Shown: piece after piece, positions 58,442 through 64,000 of the stretch
Numbering within the stretch: the first letter of the stretch is position 1
Layout: each line of letters opens with the position of its first letter
Source of the DNA: an uncultured Chloroflexota bacterium
GTDB taxonomy: Bacteria; Chloroflexota; Anaerolineae; Aggregatilineales; Phototrophicaceae
Length of the DNA: 64,000 nucleotides
Reading direction: 5' to 3'
NCBI GenBank assembly: GCA_937974245.1
Contig: CALJKV010000040.1
Span: forward strand, 20,266 to 84,265
Made by a program: the position numbers and the translations under genes
The notes under the pieces: model-generated
Seen by the model: only the letters and a program-made list of their open reading frames with translations
Told to the model about the DNA's origin: nothing
Database searches by the model: none

Positions 58442-61441
58442 TCACCGCAGCACCAAAGCCGACCATGATTCCACAGTAGTTGGATAGTCCATCAATGTCA
58501 CACCCCCATGACTTGCTTTCAGATGCTTGTTGGCACGCTCCAGCGCGCGCCGTGCCCAAAGGCGGGTATAGTCGTCGGCGGCTGCGTGCGCCAGGATAAA
58601 CTGGCCCAATTGTGTGCCGTCGTGCAGGCGTTCCGTCTCTATGAAGAATGCAGCAAACCCTGTTAATGCCGCCAGGATGAGTGCAGTTGAACCTGTTACC
58701 TGAGCCACGGTAAGTGCTTCCTGAACATGCACATGAGCAGACTCTCGATCTCCCCTATCGAGCAGGATCACCCCCATATCTCTGAGGATCACGACTAGCA
58801 GGGGATTGGCAGCCCCCAACTGGCGAACGGAAGGCAGGATATCTTGAAAAATGTCCCATGCCAGCTGCAATTCGCCACGCAGATAGTGGGTATCCGCCAG
58901 GTTGCTGCGCGTACTGAGTTCTCTGGCATGATTATTGAGCGGCTGAATCAATCTGACCGCTTGCTGGCGCAGTTCCAAGGCCAGATCCAGATTACCGGAA
59001 TTCAATTCTAATCCGCCCAGATTATCAATAATCATTGCCGCACCCGACAGGTTATCCAGTTGGATGAAACGGTCATAGCAGATCCGGTAATGGTGTCGGG
59101 CATTTTCGAGGTCACCTAAACCCCACTCCGCTGCTGCCAGATTCTGCAAAACTCGGACTTCACGTAAAGGATTGTTCAGCGTTTGCCATGTTTTCAGGGC
59201 ACTCGCTAAAGGTTCAACCGACTGGTGATAGTCACCCAATACAATCTGCATGGTGCCAATCATATGAAGTGCATTGGCCTGCTCTTCCATAGCCTGTGAG
59301 GTTCCACCATCCGTAAACGGGAGCGCACCTTCAAAAGATGCGAGCGCATCCTGGAGCCGTCCCAGCCGCCACAGCATACCACCGCGCCGATTGTAGGCAA
59401 AAGCCCGTATCAGCGGTTGATCCTTGCCAGGGCCAAGCGCAGCAAGCAGCTGATTTATCAGGGATATGCCCTCTTCATAGCGACCAATACGCTCGTAAAG
59501 ACTGTAGACGACGTGCGCAGCCTCTCTGAAATCCTGCCACCGGCGCTGCTCACACGCATATGCCCACATAGCACGCAGATTGGGTAGTTCGGCTTTCATC
59601 CAGTTTACGGCTTTAGCCTGACGCTCATCCTGTAGCTGGTCAAACAGGTTTTCCACCTGGCGCAAGAAAAAAGTGGTGTGAGCGTCGCGGGTATGCGCAT
59701 ATTCCCCGGATATCTGTAATTGCTCATAAGCGAACTGGCGGGTAACCTCATGGAGGTCATAGCGTCCCTCAGCGTTCCGCTGCACCAGTGATTTGTCTAC
59801 CAGGTTGAGTAGGGATACCGCCGTCGCTCCGGTGACTTCCTCGGCAGCTGGCAATGTGAACCCACCCCGAAAAACCGCCAATTTCTGAAAAACACCCTTT
59901 TCGATAGGGGATAACTGCTGCCAGGATGACTCAAATACCGCTCGTAAACTTTGTTGCCGGGCGGGGACATCCCGGTAACGGCTGGATAAGAAATCCATCC
60001 CCTGTTCGATATGCGCCGCGATAGTGACCACATCGAGCGTCCGTATCCAGGCTGCGGCCAACTCAATACCCAACGGCATTCCGTCTACCAGGCGACAAAT
60101 ATCTGTCGCTGCTGCCACTTCATGCGTTTTCAGTTCGAATTTTGGATGGAAACGCAGTGCGGCCTGGACAAATAGGCCTAACGCGCCGTCAAATTCATCT
60201 GAAAGGACTTGTTTCTCAGGCGCTACCACATCCAGACCGTGCAGATCATAGACCCACTCACCCTGCAAATTCAGGCGCTCACGCGAAGTCACCAGCAGCT
60301 TAACATCCGGCGCGGTTTTGAGCAGATCGCCCCACAAACCTGTTGCTGCCACCAGGTGTTCGGCATTGTCCAATACCAGCAACCGTTCCTGTCCCTTCAG
60401 ATAATCGAAGATCGCGATCTTCAGGTCACGTACATCTGCCAGGGGGATCGCCAGTGCTGTCGCCATATCGTAGAGTAATGTATCTGGCGTAGTCGTCACC
60501 AGAGAGACATAGCTCACCCCATTGATGAAGTGATCAACCAATGCATCTGCGCAGGCCAATGCCAGGCGCGTTTTGCCCATCCCCCCCAATCCCGTAATGG
60601 TCAGTAACCGGCAGGTCGAGGCTGTAAGTTGGCGGCAGATCCCATCCATCTCCTGATGTCGCCCCACAAAAGCTGTCACGGTCGCGGGTAGGTTATGGCG
60701 CGGTGTATCCTGTGCTGTCCGAATCCGTTCGTATAGGGCTTTGGTCGCCGTTGCTGGCTCAACCCCTAATTCCTGCTCCAGAATAGAGCGGCAGGTTTCA
60801 TATTGAGCCAGAGCCGCGCTGCGCTGTCCACTGCGAACCTGGATGAGCATCAATAGCCGGTGTGCTTCCTCACGCCAGGCATCGAGAGCCAGCAATCGCG
60901 CCGCATATACCAGCGCCTGATCGTACATCCTTTGCTCGTAGTGGTACTCTGCCAATTCTTGCAGTGCCTGTACAGCTAACTCCCGCAGTCGGGTACGCTG
61001 TGCCAGCATCCAATCTTCATAATCGGGTGCTTCACGCAGGAAAATACCTTCCATGAAATCCCCTTGATACCAGGATACTGCTTGAATCAGGTGGTCAATC
61101 CCCGGAGTAGCTGCGTTTTGAGTGATGCGGACAAAGTGCTCCACATCCAGCCAATAAGGTTGCTGGTGGTTAAAAGTAACGGTTTCACGAGTGATGATGA
61201 AGTAGGGTTCAAGCACGCGACGCAGATTGGAGAGTGCTTGACGGAGGTTGTTACGAGCATCTGCCTCGGACAATTCGCCCCAAAGGAGCGCAGCGAGGAT
61301 GTCACGGGAAAGTGGGCGCTGAGTCATGGACAGATAAGCCACCAGAGCCGGGACTTTATTCGAGACAAAACCTTCCAGCGGAATACCGTCCTGCAAGAGC
61401 TGGAGTCCGCCCAACAGACGAATTTCCAACGAGTTTGCCAT
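58442..61441 (-). CDS. SARP/AfsR-type regulator: winged helix, BTAD, NTPase and TPR domains
   Basis: 999 aa from the ATG at 61441 (GGGAA 7 nt upstream). Domains in order: OmpR-type winged helix (~3-95, LEIRLLGGLQLLQDG), bacterial transcriptional activation domain (~98-245), NB-ARC-like ATPase with Walker A GLGGMGKT and Walker B LLVLDNAEH (~265-560), and a long TPR array (~600-970) for ligand or partner binding. Such proteins are ATP-dependent transcription switches. The targets are unknown; a small gene starts divergently 98 bp upstream, suggesting local control. Confidence 0.92.
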   Translation of the reverse strand: MANSLEIRLLGGLQLLQDGIPLEGFVSNKVPALVAYLSMTQRPLSRDILAALLWGELSEADARNNLRQALSNLRRVLEPYFIITRETVTFNHQQPYWLDVEHFVRITQNAATPGIDHLIQAVSWYQGDFMEGIFLREAPDYEDWMLAQRTRLRELAVQALQELAEYHYEQRMYDQALVYAARLLALDAWREEAHRLLMLIQVRSGQRSAALAQYETCRSILEQELGVEPATATKALYERIRTAQDTPRHNLPATVTAFVGRHQEMDGICRQLTASTCRLLTITGLGGMGKTRLALACADALVDHFINGVSYVSLVTTTPDTLLYDMATALAIPLADVRDLKIAIFDYLKGQERLLVLDNAEHLVAATGLWGDLLKTAPDVKLLVTSRERLNLQGEWVYDLHGLDVVAPEKQVLSDEFDGALGLFVQAALRFHPKFELKTHEVAAATDICRLVDGMPLGIELAAAWIRTLDVVTIAAHIEQGMDFLSSRYRDVPARQQSLRAVFESSWQQLSPIEKGVFQKLAVFRGGFTLPAAEEVTGATAVSLLNLVDKSLVQRNAEGRYDLHEVTRQFAYEQLQISGEYAHTRDAHTTFFLRQVENLFDQLQDERQAKAVNWMKAELPNLRAMWAYACEQRRWQDFREAAHVVYSLYERIGRYEEGISLINQLLAALGPGKDQPLIRAFAYNRRGGMLWRLGRLQDALASFEGALPFTDGGTSQAMEEQANALHMIGTMQIVLGDYHQSVEPLASALKTWQTLNNPLREVRVLQNLAAAEWGLGDLENARHHYRICYDRFIQLDNLSGAAMIIDNLGGLELNSGNLDLALELRQQAVRLIQPLNNHARELSTRSNLADTHYLRGELQLAWDIFQDILPSVRQLGAANPLLVVILRDMGVILLDRGDRESAHVHVQEALTVAQVTGSTALILAALTGFAAFFIETERLHDGTQLGQFILAHAAADDYTRLWARRALERANKHLKASHGGVTLMDYPTTVESWSALVLR

Positions 61442-61539
61442 AGCCAATTCCCAATAAATGATTTCTAAATGATCGGATTCTATTATGAATTTAAGCATAG
61501 CACTTTTGAGAGAAGCTGCTACCAGCACTGTGAGCAAAG

Positions 61540-61728
61540 ATGAAAATCGGGCGACGTAGGCAACAACCGCGTTATCAATACTTCATCTTGCTGCTGTGGC
61601 AAGAAGGCAGCAATCAACCCTGGCGGATCAGCCTGGAAAACCCGCGCACATCCCAGCGCATCGGTTTCACGAGTCTGGCCGATCTGACAGCCTATTTGGA
61701 AAAGTGGATGCGGAACTCATCGGAGTAA
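61540..61728 (+). CDS. Small conserved-looking protein, 62 aa, unknown function
   Basis: Basic N-terminus (MKIGRRRQQPRYQYFILLLW) then WRISLENPRTSQRIGFTSLA and a short helix DLTAYLEKWM. The layout (strand-rich core, conserved Trp, terminal helix) looks like a real small domain rather than noise. Divergent from the SARP-type regulator and 52 bp before the secreted-protein gene, so possibly a target of that regulator. Not recognised as a named family. Confidence 0.6.
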   Translation: MKIGRRRQQPRYQYFILLLWQEGSNQPWRISLENPRTSQRIGFTSLADLTAYLEKWMRNSSE

Positions 61729-61780
61729 TGTCCGTCAGAACCTTACCTTCAGGCAAGTCTAGCATTCAGGAGTGTTTCCC

Positions 61781-62653
61781 ATGAAGAAGATCGTATTTGC
61801 CATTCTGTTAGTTGTGCTCATTGGGGTTTCGGCGACTATGGCGCAAGATGTCGGGGAAATTACCGTCAACTGCGACAATGGTGTCAGTTTCACCAATGGG
61901 ATCGAGTTCCAGGTAGTTCAGATGCGGGCTGGTTTCACCTATACGGCCACCGCGATTGGTGTGAACGGATTTGACCCGGTGCTGGCGGTGCTGGGTGAAG
62001 ACATGAGCGGTATCTGTGCCGATGACATACGCGAAGCCGCAAGCTATGCGGCCTATCTGCCATCATCGGGGGAAGTGGATTCATCCAGCACCAGTTCGCA
62101 GATCACGTTTCACCACAATGACTCCTCCGGTTTCCAGACGATTTCCCTGGTGGTAGGTGGTTATGGCGATGCTCGCGGCGAATTCATCCTGATCCTGGAA
62201 GGCATGGCCGTGACCCCGGCGGATAATGCGGGCGATGCTTACGCTGTGCGGGTCACACCGGCGATGGTTGAGACCGAAATCCCGATCATTGTCTATGCGC
62301 TGGCAAGTCTGGAATCAAGCGTTGATCCGCTGCTGGGCCGCATTGACGCTGACTTCAATGTGATCAGAGACGAGAACAATATCCCCTTCGTATGTGATGA
62401 TGCCGGCACGGATAGCTGCTACACACAGGGGCCGACTCTGGACGAATATGGTGTCAGCATTGTAGATGGTGTACTGCCCGGTGGCCCGCTGGACTCTTAC
62501 CTGATGGTGGATACCAGCCTGCTGGAACTGACCGAAGACGCGGACCTGAACTTCATCAATTTCCTGGTGAGCAGCTATGAGGGCGCGACGGGGGACTATG
62601 TGATGGTCTTCCATGTGGGGACAGCAGATACACGGGGCGATATTGGGAAGTAA
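61781..62653 (+). CDS. Secreted protein of unknown function, 290 aa
   Basis: Start ATG at 61781 with AGGAG 8 nt upstream. Signal peptide MKKIVFAILLVVLIGVSATM, cut near AQD. The mature protein is acidic, beta-rich and has two similar halves, each with a run like ...FDPVLAVLGED... or ...VDPLLGRIDAD... followed by Cys residues (GICADD; FVCDDAGTDSCY), and ends in a FNFLVSSYEGATGDYVMVFHVG-like strand (partial residues given). This recalls bacterial pre-peptidase C-terminal-type domains. No function assigned. A hairpin terminator follows. Confidence 0.8.
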   Translation: MKKIVFAILLVVLIGVSATMAQDVGEITVNCDNGVSFTNGIEFQVVQMRAGFTYTATAIGVNGFDPVLAVLGEDMSGICADDIREAASYAAYLPSSGEVDSSSTSSQITFHHNDSSGFQTISLVVGGYGDARGEFILILEGMAVTPADNAGDAYAVRVTPAMVETEIPIIVYALASLESSVDPLLGRIDADFNVIRDENNIPFVCDDAGTDSCYTQGPTLDEYGVSIVDGVLPGGPLDSYLMVDTSLLELTEDADLNFINFLVSSYEGATGDYVMVFHVGTADTRGDIGK

Positions 62654-62683
62654 CCGGTCACTTCAGTCAAGTTGAATATCGAG

Positions 62684-62704
62684 CAAGGGGCCTTGTGCCC
62701 CTTG
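62684..62704 (+). terminator. Hairpin terminator after the secreted-protein gene
   Basis: CAAGGGGC (62684-62691) and GCCCCTTG (62697-62704) form an 8-bp stem with a 5-nt loop, about 30 bp after the stop and followed by TTCGTTGGTT, a modest T-rich tail. Confidence 0.55.
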
Positions 62705-62816
62705 TTCGTTGGTTAATGTGGTCTCAGGACTGTTTTCGGGGCGCGGCGATGAAAACAAACGCGACACATTCCTGAGCATTCCATCGCCAGGCAGTTGGTT
62801 TCGTGCCAAAATCGCC

Positions 62817-63392
62817 TTATTTTGATACGCTGTCTTCCGTGAAGATTTGCGGAGCATACTCAGCCAACAGCTTGCCGATATTTGATCGTTGGAATGCCTT
62901 CAGGTTCGACAAATGGTAGCTGTCCTGAATGAACTCCGCCAGGGGAATATACGTCCCGTTATCCGCAACATAAGCCGGATACCAGAAGAAAAGCAGCCAG
63001 TAAATCCAACTTCTCGATCTATTCATCGGGCGACGGGTCGTGATAACCAGCGTCATCGCCTTACCATAATCCAGCTTGCGAAAGCCGTTGAGATTGTCCC
63101 ATGTCGTTTCGCCGGTGATACCATAGGCTCGGAACCGGATGCCTTGTGCCGAAATCGCCAGGTAAGAGCGAAAACCCAGGTCATACATCACCCAGGCAAA
63201 AAGAGCGCAAACCAGGATAGCGAGCAGCATCAACACGCCTACCAGCAGATTTCCTCTTGCCTGTGCTACAACTTCCGGCAGTGCGACGAGAAGGCCAACA
63301 GCCAGCAAAGCACCGCAAACCATCGTAATCCGTATAACCGTTCGCAGTGTCGCACGAAGTGGATACATCTGATTATAAGTAGGTTGTCCCAT
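62817..63392 (-). CDS. Two-TM membrane protein with PH-like cytoplasmic domain, 191 aa
   Basis: Start ATG at 63392 with GGAGG 4 nt upstream. Two hydrophobic segments (~18-44 and ~48-72) are followed by a soluble domain (LAISAQGIRFRAYGITGETTWDNLNG), which has the strand pattern of bacterial PH-like or DUF-type domains, and a C-terminal part (IPLAEFIQDSY, then LKAFQRSNIGKLLAEYAPQ). Single-gene unit, convergent with the secreted-protein gene. Function unknown. Confidence 0.75.
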   Translation of the reverse strand: MGQPTYNQMYPLRATLRTVIRITMVCGALLAVGLLVALPEVVAQARGNLLVGVLMLLAILVCALFAWVMYDLGFRSYLAISAQGIRFRAYGITGETTWDNLNGFRKLDYGKAMTLVITTRRPMNRSRSWIYWLLFFWYPAYVADNGTYIPLAEFIQDSYHLSNLKAFQRSNIGKLLAEYAPQIFTEDSVSK

Positions 63393-63724
63393 ACAGCCTC
63401 CATTTTGCTCGAACTAATCTGGAAGTAAATCTTAGGTCATTTGCCGCGAACTCTGCTTATAAGTTTAGACTACATCATCGTTCACTCCTAGTGTTCCACT
63501 GCAAGCGCCCTACTCCCCAAGGGCGTGCAAGTCATACCTTTGATGTCACGACGCGGACAAAGGGGATGTACCCTCGCCTGGCGTTCCAGGCAATGCCGAT
63601 GAAACCTCTATTCCATTCCGAGGATAGCATTCTGATTTACGACGTGACAGCCACCATACGAGGGCGGAAGCCGTGCTCCTCGATGGGCAGGTAGCCCATG
63701 ATGGCCTTCGATTCGGTACGGGCC
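63393..63724. other. 332-bp gap with a short gene remnant
   Basis: No intact gene. It contains the short minus-strand frame listed next; a small hairpin-like CGCCCT/AGGGCG pair occurs near 63509-63526. The area looks like recombination debris. Confidence 0.4.
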
Positions 63725-63726
63725 AT
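63640..63726 (-). pseudogene. 28-codon remnant beginning MARTESKAIMGYLP
   Basis: A minus-strand ATG at 63726 with AAAGGA 8-9 nt upstream encodes 28 residues (MARTESKAIMGYLPIEEHGF, then RPRMVAVTS) to a TAA. The start resembles the N-terminus of DUF6094-type methyltransferase-like proteins often found on mobile elements; the rest is gone. Recalled from memory, so only tentative. It may be a genuine small protein instead. Confidence 0.3.
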
Positions 63727-64000
63727 GCAGTTTGTCCTTTCTATTCAAGTTTGGGAGCATGTACAATGGCGTTCAGGTGTATTCATAAAGGACCAGGCGC
63801 TCACGGTGCATTCACTGACATCTCAGCTAGTCGTTGCCAAAGCACGCTCACTCTCGCGGAGCGTGCTGATTGTCGCGCTCTGGTGCTATGCTTTTGGGTT
63901 GGCAGCCTATCTTATTTTGAGAGTGGTTATCGGGGATGGTGTCTGGTGGTTGGCGTGGCTCAACAACTTTGCGCCATATTACTTTCCGCCGCTCATCATT
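63725..64000 (+). CDS. Membrane protein, 5' part only (continues past the window)
   Basis: An open plus frame runs off the window edge. The ATG at 63725 or the GTG at 63806 could be the start; AAAGGA precedes the GTG loosely. Two hydrophobic segments are visible (VLIVALWCYAFGLAAYLILR, and LNNFAPYYFPPLII at the edge). The pattern recalls the membrane N-terminus of some endonuclease/exonuclease/phosphatase-family proteins, but the catalytic part lies outside. Confidence 0.55.
   Translation, partial: MQFVLSIQVWEHVQWRSGVFIKDQALTVHSLTSQLVVAKARSLSRSVLIVALWCYAFGLAAYLILRVVIGDGVWWLAWLNNFAPYYFPPLII

Overview
The window reads like a chromosomal stretch of a heterotrophic bacterium, most likely a Chloroflexota (Anaerolineae-like) lineage. 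This is an inference from gene style: a SARP/BTAD-type ATPase regulator, Pro/Thr-rich linkers behind a Tat signal, many ABC sugar-uptake operons with LacI/GntR regulators, and mid-to-high GC. No rRNA or tRNA gene and no CRISPR array was seen. TGA is used as an ordinary stop by many genes here.

Region 1 (21-10435) holds the most unusual content. A hybrid sensor kinase (+) converges on a tightly packed minus-strand operon. The operon has five radical SAM enzymes (four with SPASM-like Cys-rich C-termini, one HemW-like), two small PqqD-like proteins and one candidate substrate. The substrate is a Tat-exported protein with an SH3-like domain, ending in a 12-cysteine tail built of CxC units. One PqqD-like gene (8549-8845) was recovered by hand because an in-frame TGA splits it. 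The operon's best promoter carries a perfect GTGA-N6-TCAC palindrome centred near -41.5, the class II position for a CRP/FNR-family activator. I read this as an uncharacterised peptide/protein-modification system.

Region 2 (10556-30675) is one minus-strand catabolic run of about 20 kb and 17 genes. It starts at a divergent GntR regulator (30900) with palindromic operators on both promoters. It encodes a ketose 3-epimerase-like enzyme, a YnjBCD-type ABC importer, three N-glycosidic-bond enzymes (ADP-ribosylglycohydrolase, nucleoside hydrolase, nucleoside phosphorylase), a GH42-like protein whose acid/base Glu is Gln, an aldehyde dehydrogenase, a class I aldolase, a thiolase-like/DUF35 pair, DhaK-DhaL, a fucose-isomerase-like enzyme, an MFS carrier and a CaiB/BaiF CoA-transferase. 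Together they suggest uptake and dismantling of an unusual glycoside or rare sugar to DHAP and acyl-CoA; the substrate is unknown.

Region 3 (30900-37546, +) has the GntR regulator followed by a polyamine-type ABC operon with an aminoaldehyde-type dehydrogenase. Region 4 (37674-43535, -) is a maltodextrin-type operon (binding protein, two permeases, GH13 enzyme, LacI) with a strong promoter over twin AAACCGRTTT operators. Region 5 (43980-52781, -) is a LacI gene under a perfect 28-bp palindrome, followed by a ribose-type ABC system with two permeases, two alcohol dehydrogenases and a FucU-like mutarotase.

Region 6 (52830-57366) is a glycerol-kinase / GlpA-like / FAD-oxidoreductase operon (+) bracketed by two 58-bp direct repeats (56/58 identical), with a MITE-like 89-bp inverted repeat beside the second. 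Region 7 (57419-64000) holds a sulfurtransferase, a large SARP-type regulator, a small divergent protein, a secreted protein, a membrane protein, a short gene remnant and a truncated membrane protein at the edge. In all four ABC operons the binding-protein gene is followed by a strong hairpin without a T-run, as expected for raising binding-protein mRNA over that of the permeases.
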